Shown: one piece after another, positions 18,417 through 27,744 of the stretch | Layout: the number at the start of each line of letters is the position of its first letter | Position numbering within the stretch: position 1 is the stretch's first letter | Source: G963667855 sp963667855 | GTDB lineage: Bacteria; Planctomycetota; Phycisphaerae; UBA1845 | Assembly: GCA_963667855.2 (NCBI GenBank) | Contig: CAXXKI010000012.1 | Span: forward strand, 186,001-250,000 | Direction: 5' to 3' | Length of the DNA stretch: 64,000 bases | Translations under genes and position numbers: made by a program | The notes under the pieces: generated by a model | The model's input: the letters and a program-made list of their open reading frames with translations, nothing else | What the model was told of the DNA's origin: nothing | Databases searched by the model: none

Positions 18417-19049
18417 ATGGCCAGATCATTGTTGAGTTGTTTGATGGTGACAGCACTGCTTGTCGGATTCTCGGCAACGGCATCAGCGGAGATGCTGGTT
18501 AACGGTGGTTTCGAGGACGGTGATCCCGGGGTAATAAGCGCAGGTGTTCCCGGGTGGAATGTCTGGGGCCCCAGTGGGTGGCATCATGACGATGCCGGAA
18601 GAACCATAGATTCTAAGGCCATCAAGTTCTGGTGGGATGACGCGGGTGTCTGGCAGGATGTAACCGTTATCGGTGGGCAGGAATATGACTTTGGCGTACA
18701 GGTATTCAACTATTCGCAAGATCAGTTGCTTGGCTGGAACGGCTTGATTAAAGCTGAATTCTACAATAGCGCCCTGGGGACTGATGCTGCCAACCGGCTG
18801 CTGGAAGTGGATATAGATAAGTATTATTCCGATGGCGGTTTGGTTGATCAGTGGGTTGAGCTTGGCGGCACGGTTACCGCTCCGGCAACCGCAGATATTG
18901 CCCGCATCGTATTGGTTATTGCCGATTGGCAGTCTACCGGCGTGGGAGGCTCGCTAAATTTCGATAACGCCACGATAACTCCGGTTCCGGAACCCTCCGC
19001 ACTGTTCGTACTGGGACTCGGTGCGCTGGTTCTGATTCGTCGTAGATAG
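18417..19049 (+). CDS. PEP-CTERM-anchored protein with a carbohydrate-binding-like domain
   Basis: This 210-residue protein starts at an ATG preceded by AGGAGGAGGA, with a signal peptide ending at ASAE. A single beta-sandwich begins MLVNGGFEDGDPG and contains WNVWGPSGWHHDD and a VWQDVTV strand, similar to the C-terminal module of the GH5 enzyme just upstream. The C-terminus VPEPSALFVLGLGALVLIRRR is a textbook PEP-CTERM signal (PEP, hydrophobic helix, basic tail) handled by exosortase, so the protein is sorted to the cell surface. No catalytic domain is present; it may bind glucan at the surface. The upstream in-frame ATG at 18324 lies within the GH5 gene and is rejected. Confidence 0.85.
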   Translation: MARSLLSCLMVTALLVGFSATASAEMLVNGGFEDGDPGVISAGVPGWNVWGPSGWHHDDAGRTIDSKAIKFWWDDAGVWQDVTVIGGQEYDFGVQVFNYSQDQLLGWNGLIKAEFYNSALGTDAANRLLEVDIDKYYSDGGLVDQWVELGGTVTAPATADIARIVLVIADWQSTGVGGSLNFDNATITPVPEPSALFVLGLGALVLIRRR

Positions 19050-19179
19050 TAAAAGTGTGAGAATGGAAATCTCCGGTGCTCTCGCTGACTTAGTGGGAGT
19101 ACCGGGGTAGTTATAGCTGCGGAAAGTTTCGAGATTTAGCTGGCTGGTGGTTGCACCGGCTGACAGGGTGAACAAAGAC

Positions 19180-21408
19180 ATGTTAAAAAAGATCTTGTGC
19201 CTATCGCTTTTCACTATATCACTGCCGGGATTCTGTGCTCCCGGATACGCAATAACCAATATACTGGTTAATCCAGGTTTCGAAGGCCCGCCGGTTGGAG
19301 ATGGGTGGGGTGCTTATGGAGCCGCCGATTTCAACGATTTCTTCAGCGGAAACGCCCATGGGTCGTTGTATGGCGATAATGCGGCCAACGCTGGCGGTAT
19401 TTATCAATTGGGTATAGCAGGAGTACCGGGCCTGACCTACCAGTTCGATCTGCTGGATATGCTTATCGAAGCGAACTGGGACGCGGATCTTTTTGTGGGC
19501 CTGGAGTATTACGCTGCCGACGATGCGACCAAGCTCGGTGAAACCGTGCAATTGGTGAATACCGCTGAACGAATAACCAATGGTAACAATTCCGGTAGTG
19601 TATTCAGTGTTGCCGGCGAGGCTGTTGCCGGAACCGTATACGTTCGACCTATCGTACGTTTTGAAAATGTCAATTCGGCTTATTCCGGACAGGCTGAAGC
19701 AAACCTGTTTATCTTCGACAGTTATATGTCGATTGTTCCAGCTCCCGGACAGGAGATGTTGCGTAATCCTGGTTTTGATGATCTCGATACCAATGGTACC
19801 CCCGGCGATTACTGGGGTGCCTATGGCAATGTAAGTTTCAACGAGTATTGGCCGGGCAATCCCCACGCCACTCTTTGGGCGGATACCACGGGAAATTCAG
19901 GCGGCCTATACCAGCAGGGCCTGCTTGGTCAGCCAGGTACGAGCTATCAGTTCACCCTGAAAAACGCACGCGTAGAGGAGAATTTCGACGGCGAGCTGTT
20001 TTTTGGTCTGGAATATTACGCGGCTGATGATTTTACCAAGCTCGGTGAAACGATTGTTCCTGTCGATACGGCTAAAACCGGTGATGGACTGGCATATACC
20101 GTTGTCGGACAGGCCGTTCCCGGCACTGTTTACGTGAGACCGGTAATCCGCTTTGAAAACGTTCTGACCGATGGTGACCAACACAATGTGTTCGTGTTTG
20201 AAGTCTCCCTGGTTGAACCGGCTCCTGGTTACGACATGCTTAAAAATCCCGGTTTCATCGATCTGGATACCAACGGTGAATTCGGCGACGGCTGGGGTTT
20301 CTTCGGAAACACAGACTTTAACGACTACTGGGTTGGAAATCCCCATGCCAGCTTCTACGGTGACTGGTTGGATAGCGAGGGCGGTGTATACCAACTGGGT
20401 ATCGCTGGTGTATCAGGAGTTACCTACCAGTTTGATCTGCTGAACACTCGCATCGAAGAGAGTTGGGATGCGGATTTCTATTACGGTTTGGAATACTACG
20501 GTGCGGATGATGCGGTTAAGATCAGTGAGACGCTGGTTCTGGCGGACACGGCCACCAGGGTTGCACAGTCACGCGTCGACGGCAACGTATTCAGCATGCA
20601 GGGGACTGCACCGGTTGGAACTAAGTATGTCAGACCGGTTATCAAGTTCGACAACGTAAACGAGGATTACTTGGAAGAGCCGCAGTCAAGCGCGTTTGTG
20701 TTCAATACTTACCTGGGGCTTGCTCCCTGGCCTAACAGTCAGTATCTCAAGAACGGCGGTTTCGGAGATACCGACGGCGACGGCTATTTTGGAGATTACT
20801 GGGGTTCATACGGAGCGGCCGGCTTCCACGAGTTCTTCGGAGATAACAATTCGCACGCCAGTTTCTTTGCGGACAATGCGACTAATTTCGGCGGTGTGTA
20901 CCAACAGGCGATTCTTGGTACTCCAGGTGAGGATTATCGCTTCGATCTGCTCGATGTACGGATTGAAGAGAATTTTGACGCCGATTTGTTCTACGGACTT
21001 GAGTATTACGGTGATGATGACGGAACCAAGATTGGTGAAACTATCGTGCTGGCCGATACCAGTACAACAGGTGACAGCCTTTCGTTCACCGTAACCGGGA
21101 CGGCGCCGGCTGGTACCGTTTACGTCCGCCCGGTTATCGGGTTCGACAATGTAGGTACGGTTGCCGCTGAGCAAACGAATGTATTCGTTTTCTCAACCTC
21201 GCTTACCGAAGTTGCTGTCACCATTCGCGGTGATAGTGACGGTGATGGTGACGTTGATTTAGATGACTACGAGGATTTCGCCGATTGCCTGGCCGGTCCG
21301 GAGGCTTCACCGGCCGGTGCTGGTTGTGTTGCGGTATTTGATTTCGACGGTGACGATGATGTAGATCTGGCCGACTATGCCGCATTCCAGGCTGCGTTTA
21401 CCGGCTAG
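19180..21408 (+). CDS. Secreted protein with four carbohydrate-binding-like repeats and a dockerin-like tail
   Basis: The chosen ATG gives a clean signal peptide (MLKKILCLSLFTISLPGFCAP) and 742 residues. Four tandem units of about 170 residues each begin with an NPGF or NGGF motif, then a GYW/WG segment, GG(V/I/L)YQ, YQF(D/T)L, and FGLEYYAADD, and end with TVYVRPVI(R/G)F(E/D)NV. The tail has two EF-hand-like loops, GDSDGDGDVDLDDYEDF and FDFDGDDDVDLADYAAF, as in type I dockerins. Such tails in planctomycetes may mediate attachment, although no cohesin is present here. It has no catalytic signature. It lies between GH5 and GH30 genes on the same strand, so a role in glucan binding is inferred. 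An upstream GTG at 19147 is an alternative start. Confidence 0.8.
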   Translation: MLKKILCLSLFTISLPGFCAPGYAITNILVNPGFEGPPVGDGWGAYGAADFNDFFSGNAHGSLYGDNAANAGGIYQLGIAGVPGLTYQFDLLDMLIEANWDADLFVGLEYYAADDATKLGETVQLVNTAERITNGNNSGSVFSVAGEAVAGTVYVRPIVRFENVNSAYSGQAEANLFIFDSYMSIVPAPGQEMLRNPGFDDLDTNGTPGDYWGAYGNVSFNEYWPGNPHATLWADTTGNSGGLYQQGLLGQPGTSYQFTLKNARVEENFDGELFFGLEYYAADDFTKLGETIVPVDTAKTGDGLAYTVVGQAVPGTVYVRPVIRFENVLTDGDQHNVFVFEVSLVEPAPGYDMLKNPGFIDLDTNGEFGDGWGFFGNTDFNDYWVGNPHASFYGDWLDSEGGVYQLGIAGVSGVTYQFDLLNTRIEESWDADFYYGLEYYGADDAVKISETLVLADTATRVAQSRVDGNVFSMQGTAPVGTKYVRPVIKFDNVNEDYLEEPQSSAFVFNTYLGLAPWPNSQYLKNGGFGDTDGDGYFGDYWGSYGAAGFHEFFGDNNSHASFFADNATNFGGVYQQAILGTPGEDYRFDLLDVRIEENFDADLFYGLEYYGDDDGTKIGETIVLADTSTTGDSLSFTVTGTAPAGTVYVRPVIGFDNVGTVAAEQTNVFVFSTSLTEVAVTIRGDSDGDGDVDLDDYEDFADCLAGPEASPAGAGCVAVFDFDGDDDVDLADYAAFQAAFTG

Positions 21409-21444
21409 TTGCAAGTGCTTCCTTTTGCACGTTTTCGGACGGAG

Positions 21445-21470
21445 TCGGCCGCCACGGTTGTGGTGGCCGA
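21445..21470 (+). terminator. Possible terminator hairpin after the repeat protein
   Basis: TCGGCCGCCAC (21445-21455) pairs with GTGGTGGCCGA (21460-21470) with one mismatch. The following sequence is only moderately T-rich, so termination would be weak or partial; the GH30 gene starts 55 bases later. Confidence 0.45.
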
Positions 21471-21524
21471 TTCTGTATCTGGTACTGGTAATTTCGGTCT
21501 GAAAAAAGATATAATGCAAGCAAG

Positions 21525-23354
21525 ATGAAAGATACAAAGACAAAAAAACGTAGCTTGAGGTATATGTTCGGATCTCTGCTTGTTCTCGTTACATGTTCAC
21601 CACTGTTTGGCGGAATAGCCAATGTGTGGCTGACTCGCGGGGATCAGGGGAGTCTGTTACAGAGCAGACCCGATGTCACTTTTCAGGCCGGTACCGGCAC
21701 GCACGCAACCAAAATCGAGATCGACGCAACAACAAGTTACCAGGTTATGGACGGCTTCGGTGCCGCGTTAACCGAATCGTCTGCCTGGCTGATAGAAAAC
21801 GAATTAACCACCAGTGCTCGGGATAATCTCATCCAGGAACTCTTTTCCGCCTCTGATGGCATAGGAATCAGTGCGGTTCGGATCTGTATGGGAGCTTCGG
21901 ATTTTGCGTTAAGCGAATACACCTACAACGATATTCCGGTCGGTCAGGAAGACTGGAATCTCGATGATTTTTCAACGGATCGTGACACTTACGATATCGT
22001 TCCGGTCTTGCAGGATGCCATAGCCTATAACCCGAACCTGTTTATTATTGCAACGCCGTGGAGCCCGCCGGCCTGGATGAAGGATTCGGGAGTTCTCCGC
22101 GGAGGTTCTCTACGTTGGAATTGCCATGGCGTGTATGCGGATTATTTTGTTCGTTTCATTCAGGATTATCTCTCCTACGGTTTAGAGGTGAATGCGGTAA
22201 CCGTACAGAATGAACCGCTGAAAGACAGTACGGCGTTGCCTTCCGCGGGAATGCCTACTCATCAGCAAAGTGCGTTTATTGGCGATAACCTCGGACCGGC
22301 GTTTTCCGCCGCAGGGATCGATACGAAGATACTCTGTTTTGACCATAACTGGGAGAATTGGAATTACCCACTGGTTGTTCTCAACGATCCGGAAACGGCA
22401 TTGTACACTTCGGCTGCTGCTTTTCACGGCTATGCGGGAGACGTATCAGCCCAATCTTCGTTGTACGATTTTTTTATGAACAACAGCGGCAGGGAAACTG
22501 AGATCTATTTTACTGAAATTTCCGGAGGCGGCTGGGCTACCGATTTCACAGGCAACCTCGTTTGGGGGTTGCGTAATGTGATAATCGGGGCGACACGTAA
22601 CTGGGCTAAAACCGCTATCTATTGGAATCTGGCCCTCGATCAGAACAGTGGCCCGTTTCTTCCCGGCGGGTGCAGTAATTGCCGGGGAGTAGTGACTATT
22701 GATACTAATACCGGTTCGATTACGAGGGAAGTTGAGTATTACATAATCGCTCATGCGGCAAAGTTCGTACAACCGGGAGCGAAAAGAATTTACTCGGATA
22801 GCGTTGACGGGACTATTGAAACGGTGGCTTTTAGAAACCCGGACGGTACTGAAGTGCTCATTGCTCTTAACCCCAATGATAGTTCACAATGGTTCGATAT
22901 TCAACGCGGGAATGAGTATTTACCTTATAGATTAGTGAGAAATTCGGTAGCGACGTTTATCTGGGATGCGGCAATCCCCGGTGATTTCGATAATGACGGC
23001 GTCGTTACCTTTGACGATATCGATGATGGTATTTCGGATAACGGAAACAGCTTTTTTGATTATCTCAATCAGGCTCCTCCCCAGGCGATTCACGATCTGG
23101 TCTCGACCGGAGCGTCAGCCGGGGTCATAGATCAGGCCGACCTGGTTTACCTGGTGGAAAACACGCTCGGTTCAGTTATCGGTGATTTGAATCGTGATTT
23201 TGAAGTCACGCTTGACGACTATGAAGAGTTTCGACTCCAATCCGGATCATCCAGCAATTACTTCGAAGGTGATTTGAACGCGGATAGCTCAATAGATCTG
23301 AAAGACTTTGCCGTATTCCAGTTAAATTTTTCCAGGATTGGCACGAGTTATTAG
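21525..23354 (+). CDS. Secreted GH30 beta-glucanase/glucosylceramidase-family enzyme with dockerin-like tail
   Basis: This 609-residue protein has an N-terminal export signal (about 12-32). The GH30 catalytic region carries the family landmarks DGFGAALTESSAWL, TPWSPPAWMK, acid/base E230 in VQNEP and nucleophile E331 in TEISGG, followed by the beta-structure that closes the fold near residue 480. The tail contains three EF-hand-like repeats: GDFDNDGVVTFDDID, GDLNRDFEVTLDDYEEF and GDLNADSSIDLKDFAVF. GH30 subfamily 1/3-type enzymes cleave beta-1,6-glucan or glucosylceramide; beta-1,6-glucan fits the GH5 and GH1 neighbours, as in laminarin or pustulan breakdown. It is the last gene of the plus-strand arm, separated from the next (convergent) gene by about 105 bases. 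Confidence 0.87.
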   Translation: MKDTKTKKRSLRYMFGSLLVLVTCSPLFGGIANVWLTRGDQGSLLQSRPDVTFQAGTGTHATKIEIDATTSYQVMDGFGAALTESSAWLIENELTTSARDNLIQELFSASDGIGISAVRICMGASDFALSEYTYNDIPVGQEDWNLDDFSTDRDTYDIVPVLQDAIAYNPNLFIIATPWSPPAWMKDSGVLRGGSLRWNCHGVYADYFVRFIQDYLSYGLEVNAVTVQNEPLKDSTALPSAGMPTHQQSAFIGDNLGPAFSAAGIDTKILCFDHNWENWNYPLVVLNDPETALYTSAAAFHGYAGDVSAQSSLYDFFMNNSGRETEIYFTEISGGGWATDFTGNLVWGLRNVIIGATRNWAKTAIYWNLALDQNSGPFLPGGCSNCRGVVTIDTNTGSITREVEYYIIAHAAKFVQPGAKRIYSDSVDGTIETVAFRNPDGTEVLIALNPNDSSQWFDIQRGNEYLPYRLVRNSVATFIWDAAIPGDFDNDGVVTFDDIDDGISDNGNSFFDYLNQAPPQAIHDLVSTGASAGVIDQADLVYLVENTLGSVIGDLNRDFEVTLDDYEEFRLQSGSSSNYFEGDLNADSSIDLKDFAVFQLNFSRIGTSY

Positions 23355-23459
23355 TACCTGGCTTGCGTTAATTCTTGAAGCAGATAGAAAGCATTTATCT
23401 GGCGGCAGCATGTATCAATTCTGCGGTTTCGGTTGACGCAGTAATGTATCTGATATGGT

Positions 23460-25103
23460 TTAACGCTCAGAGCTGGAGTTTTCCAAAGTCTTGAGTAACA
23501 GGGAACAGCTTAGATCTTCCAATTTGTCAAATAATTCGTCTATTCCCCCTTTGACGTGAATGGTTTCTTGTGCTTCCAGTTTACGGGAATCGACGTCAAA
23601 CATTTTCATGGTCAGTACCATTGTTTGTTGGGATTTACTTACTCGTCCATGTATGATTTTCTGTGCTTGCAGTTTGGTTCCGAAACGAACTATGGGCCCG
23701 GTTTGGTAGCAACCGGTTGCCCGGATGAAGTCTTCCTCTCCCAGAATATGGATCATGCTCTCGCGATCCAGGATGGTGTACCTGTCGATTCGTCGGAACC
23801 AATCACAAGCCAGGTCTGTGAGAGCCTTGGCCTCACCTTCTGATACGTCTTTATCCTTATCGAGATCGATAAATGCTAAAACGGGCCGCTGGTAATTCTC
23901 ATTCAACAGAGGAAGGTTACATCTTGTAGCGGTTAGTGTGTTAAGTGCATCGACGCTGTTTCGCTCTCCTGTCAATATTGCGGAAACCTCTAACTTGGCG
24001 TAGCCTGCGTTTCCCTGGCATTTGAAGACATATACATCGCCCTCGTAAACCGTTAGTTGCCGCGTTTCATAGCCCCTCTCGGGAGCCAGGAGTAACTCGT
24101 CATACGCTGTGGCCTTTATTTTCATGAACTCCGCGTGGTTTTTTCCCGTGTCGAAGAGTCTCAGGAAAATCTGGTCTTTTTTCTGAAAGAGAAGGAAATC
24201 TCTTTTTTCTTGAACCTGGACAAATCCGTTTTTAAAACTTACCTGATCCAGGCCGCCCGCTTGGAGGATGGCCTTTCCCTCCCGAAGGTCTTTACCGGAG
24301 AATCGTCTTGACCCGTTCGGCTGAAACGACCAACGAACCTGGGCAGATCGTTTCAGGTAGGTTTGTAAATCGCATCTCTTCGTTTCTCCTCGCTTGAGGT
24401 TTACCTGCGAACGCGCCAGAGTGTATCCTTTCTTGTAAGCACTCAGGTATATTTCGCCTGCTCCGATGTTGTTAAAGGAGTATTGCCCCGCGGAATTGGT
24501 AGTTGTTTCGTACGTTTTTCCTGCCTTGACTTTAATCCCGGATAGATCGGCATTACCTTCCAGTTTTATCGTACCCTTCAGAGTTGCTTTCGTATTAGCT
24601 GTAACCGGTTCGAGTTTGAGATTATCCAATACGACAATTCGATTGTCCTTGGACGGTACGGTACGTACCAATTGGTGATATCCCCGCGAGTCTGCCAGGA
24701 ATTGATAATCGGTATCCAGCCTGAGCCAGATTGTTTCAATTGTACCCTGCATACATTCTATTTGCCTGTAGCCGCGGTGCCCTGCCGAAATCCCCGTAAA
24801 CCTTATATAGACTGGATTATCTGGTTTACCTTCGTTTGGGATACGGAAAATCACCACACGGCTGTCCATGCGTTCTGCAGTTGAGCATTGTGCATGGATT
24901 CGCTTTACCACTACCTGCATATCAGGTTTCAGTTGTTCAAAGGGAGGATCCACAGGTATTAGCAATGTCGAATTACTGGTAACTACTGTGGGCAATTGTG
25001 GTAGTGCAGGTTGGTTCTGATCCGGATTATCTGCATAAAGCGAGCCAGGCAGGGAAATGGCTGTTACAAGCATGATAGCGAAAATCGCGATCAGATATTG
25101 CAT
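23460..25103 (-). CDS. Secreted protein with carboxypeptidase-regulatory-like and CsgG/LpoB-like domains (paralog 1)
   Basis: This 547-residue protein has a signal peptide ending near LPGSLYA. A conserved N-terminal region is followed by an Ig-like carboxypeptidase-regulatory domain (ATLKGTIKL, then AGQYSFNNIGAGEIYLSAYKKGY, about 190-260). The C-terminal 130 residues resemble the CsgG/LpoB fold: RYTILDRESMIHILGEEDF, then GTKLQAQKIIHGRVS, then MKMFDVDSRKLEAQETI. Such domains usually sit at the outer membrane or in the periplasm. The neighbouring upstream gene encodes a paralog with the same layout, and both starts follow an AAAAGGGAAT leader. Its exact role is unknown; a secretion, envelope or sensing function is possible. 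Confidence 0.7.
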   Translation of the reverse strand: MQYLIAIFAIMLVTAISLPGSLYADNPDQNQPALPQLPTVVTSNSTLLIPVDPPFEQLKPDMQVVVKRIHAQCSTAERMDSRVVIFRIPNEGKPDNPVYIRFTGISAGHRGYRQIECMQGTIETIWLRLDTDYQFLADSRGYHQLVRTVPSKDNRIVVLDNLKLEPVTANTKATLKGTIKLEGNADLSGIKVKAGKTYETTTNSAGQYSFNNIGAGEIYLSAYKKGYTLARSQVNLKRGETKRCDLQTYLKRSAQVRWSFQPNGSRRFSGKDLREGKAILQAGGLDQVSFKNGFVQVQEKRDFLLFQKKDQIFLRLFDTGKNHAEFMKIKATAYDELLLAPERGYETRQLTVYEGDVYVFKCQGNAGYAKLEVSAILTGERNSVDALNTLTATRCNLPLLNENYQRPVLAFIDLDKDKDVSEGEAKALTDLACDWFRRIDRYTILDRESMIHILGEEDFIRATGCYQTGPIVRFGTKLQAQKIIHGRVSKSQQTMVLTMKMFDVDSRKLEAQETIHVKGGIDELFDKLEDLSCSLLLKTLENSSSER

Positions 25104-25194
25104 GGAATAATTCCCTTTTCAGAATTGGTGTTCATTGGTTGTTAAGGCACCCAAAGGCAGGACCGCTATTATGGTGGTCAAGTTTCAATACACG

Positions 25195-26820
25195 TTACTT
25201 GAACACCTGCCGCAATAAGGCACATGCTACATCCTCGGTTTCATTCAGCAACTCGTCGATATTGCCCTTGATTCGTCGAGTTACCTGGGCATCTATAACC
25301 CCAGAGCTGACGTCGAGCATTTTCAGGGACAGTATAAACGAATGTCCTGCCTTACTTATTCGTCCATGCATCATTTTCTGAGCTCGCAATTTACGACCGT
25401 AGTTAACCATGCATCGGGTGTTATCGCATTTGACCGAGGCGACGAAATCCTCTTCGCCAAGGATATGGATCATGCTCTCTCTGTCTACGATAATGTACCT
25501 TTCGCTTCGCTGGATTAAATCGCGAGCTAAATCGGTTATTGCTTGGGACTCGCTCTCGGACAGGCAGTCGGCGCTATCCAGGTCAATAACTGCCAGCGAG
25601 GGGAATTGGTAATTCGCTTTAATCAGGGGCAGGATGCACGACGGGTTTTTAATCATGGCTAGAGCTTCTGCTTCGCTCCGGCCATCTTCGATCAGAGCAA
25701 GAACTTCCATCTTGCCGTAATTCCTGTGTCCCCAGCATTTGATAACGTATACATCGCCTTGGGCGAGCGTAATACTACGGGTTCGGTACTCTCCACCTGG
25801 GGCATGGACTACATCGTCCATAGTCCTATTCTTAACGACCATATATTGCCCCTCTTCCCGCCCGCCGTCAGAATGAGAGAGAATGAGCTTTTCCTCCTTC
25901 TGGCGAATACCGAAATCACTCTCACCGTTAACATTGACGAAACCCTCCTTGAAACTTACACGGTCAAGTCCGTTCGCCCGCAGCACGGCAAAACCCTCTA
26001 TTAAGTCTTTACCGGTTAAGTTACGCGATTCGTTGGGTTGGTATGCCCAGCGCACAACCGCAAGACGTTCCCGGTAACCGTGCAGAGTAATGTTTTGCGA
26101 TTCCTTGCGCTTCAGGTTTACGGTTTCGTGCATGCCTAGGTAACCGTCCTTATGCCCGTAAATAGTGAAAACTCCTGAGCCCATACTGGGAAAAAAGAAT
26201 TTGCCCGAAGCATCGGTGGTTACGGTATATTTTCCTGTGCGTATGCGGATACCGGACGGATCCGCATCATCTTCCAGGTGAACCGTGCCGGTTAGAGTTG
26301 CCTGGTTGTCCGGGGTCACAGGTTCTAATTCAAGATCGTCGAGAACAAGTATCCGGCTTCCTTCAGCGAGTATTTTTCGTTCCAACTGATGATATCCGGG
26401 GAGATCGGCTCGTAATCTGAAATTGCAATCAATACTCATCCAAAAGACGTTAAACGTGTTTGTTAAACAATTACTTCCCATGGTTCCACCACTACCGGTT
26501 AACCCATACTGAAATTCAACATTTATTCGTTGCTGCTGCTTCTTGTCGTTGGTGCGGATGCGATAGACCAATGCTCGGCTGTGCCAGCGTTGTTCAGTGA
26601 CGCATTCCTTCTGCAGTTTTTTGGCTATCTCCTGTGCCTCCGCAGGAAGAGTGTCCAGGGATGGAAATACTGAAATGTCTGGATTGATCTTTTCTATTGT
26701 CTTTTTCTTCTTAGCCGGGGCATTTGCCGCTTGATGGTTTGATGCCGCGTAATTGCTTTTCTCGGCCACAGGTCCGGTGAATACTGCGACGAGGAACAAT
26801 CTTATACAGAACAATACCAT
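25195..26820 (-). CDS. Secreted protein with carboxypeptidase-regulatory-like and CsgG/LpoB-like domains (paralog 2)
   Basis: The ATG at 26820, with AAAGGGA upstream, gives 541 residues and a signal peptide (MVLFCIRLFLVAVFTGPVAE); a start at 26901 would bury this signal behind 27 residues. It matches the downstream paralog along its whole length: the regulatory-like Ig domain (ATLTGTVHLEDDADPSGIRI, about 180-240) and the CsgG/LpoB-like C-terminus (RYIIVDRESMIHILGEEDF, then GRKLRAQKMMHGRIS, then LKMLDVSSGVIDAQ). The two genes are 91 bases apart and point the same way, an evident tandem duplication with considerable divergence. Function unknown. Confidence 0.7.
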   Translation of the reverse strand: MVLFCIRLFLVAVFTGPVAEKSNYAASNHQAANAPAKKKKTIEKINPDISVFPSLDTLPAEAQEIAKKLQKECVTEQRWHSRALVYRIRTNDKKQQQRINVEFQYGLTGSGGTMGSNCLTNTFNVFWMSIDCNFRLRADLPGYHQLERKILAEGSRILVLDDLELEPVTPDNQATLTGTVHLEDDADPSGIRIRTGKYTVTTDASGKFFFPSMGSGVFTIYGHKDGYLGMHETVNLKRKESQNITLHGYRERLAVVRWAYQPNESRNLTGKDLIEGFAVLRANGLDRVSFKEGFVNVNGESDFGIRQKEEKLILSHSDGGREEGQYMVVKNRTMDDVVHAPGGEYRTRSITLAQGDVYVIKCWGHRNYGKMEVLALIEDGRSEAEALAMIKNPSCILPLIKANYQFPSLAVIDLDSADCLSESESQAITDLARDLIQRSERYIIVDRESMIHILGEEDFVASVKCDNTRCMVNYGRKLRAQKMMHGRISKAGHSFILSLKMLDVSSGVIDAQVTRRIKGNIDELLNETEDVACALLRQVFK

Positions 26821-27026
26821 GCCGATTCCCTTTTCTCTATTCTCGGGACGCCCCGAATACTCAGCTTGAACCATGTTATAGGAATGAGCTTTCTCATACA
26901 ACTAATTCGTTAATTGCTGTTTTATCGAACTATTAAGCTTAGTGGGAGTTATTTGAGTGTGTATTGTAAACTACCCGTAACCTGTCAATGGTGAAATGAA
27001 TTCCGCCGATAACGAAAGGAACTGCC

Positions 27027-27644
27027 TTGCATAGTTATCAGTCCAAGCCGATCGAGATCGATAGTTTAAAGCATGAATCGGCGAATGTGCCGATTTTGAA
27101 GAAACCCAACCCGGTAGTTCCTGTCGCCCGGCGAGCGGAGTTGACACCTGTTGTGGATTTTCCGGTCCCCTGTGATAAGTCGTTTTTTCCTGTAAACGAA
27201 TCTGCTGCCTGTTCAACCAGCCTGTCATACGCTTCTTTCGGTTCCCGGGTTGGGGCGGCCATTATCGATTTTATTATTCTTCAGGTGGCGTCATCCTTTA
27301 TAGAGGCCCTTTTTCTACCGGTCCTGTTCGGTAACCTTAACGGGCAGACCATAGTCGTAGCTATGGTAGGACCTCTTATTCTTACTTCACTCTTTGCCCT
27401 GTTCTATAGTGTGTACCTGGAGAGTTCTTCCTGGCAGGCGACTCCAGGCAAAAAACTCGTAGGTATAAAAGTTGTGGACCTCGAAGGCCAAAGAGTAACC
27501 TTCGGTCGGGCTTCGCTCAGAAATCTGGCTAAATCCCTGTCAATGATTACCATGTGCATAGGCTACCTGATGCCCTTGTGGGATTCCAAACGGCAGGCAT
27601 TACACGACAAGGTTACCAGATGCCTGGTTGTGCAGGATAATTGA
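27027..27644 (+). CDS. RDD-family membrane protein
   Basis: This 205-residue protein has a polar N-terminal segment of about 70 residues with a Pro-rich patch, then an RDD domain: GSRVGAAIIDFIILQ (Arg and Asp of the signature), a second hydrophobic helix, then ATPGKKLVGIKVVDLEGQRVTFGRASLRN, and a final hydrophobic segment before the DSKRQALHDKVTRC signature end. RDD proteins are inner-membrane proteins of mostly unknown function; some act in sodium/proton exchange or membrane quality control. The TTG start is set by GAAAGGA at 27014-27020. It is divergent from paralog 2 and followed by a methyltransferase gene. Confidence 0.8.
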   Translation: MHSYQSKPIEIDSLKHESANVPILKKPNPVVPVARRAELTPVVDFPVPCDKSFFPVNESAACSTSLSYASFGSRVGAAIIDFIILQVASSFIEALFLPVLFGNLNGQTIVVAMVGPLILTSLFALFYSVYLESSSWQATPGKKLVGIKVVDLEGQRVTFGRASLRNLAKSLSMITMCIGYLMPLWDSKRQALHDKVTRCLVVQDN

Positions 27645-27744
27645 TAATTTACGTACCGCTTTGATCCTGATTGGCTGGCTGGTACATATTCGAAATTATC
27701 GTTAACATGGCTATCCGATAAAACAGAAATTTTTCGGGAGAGCA

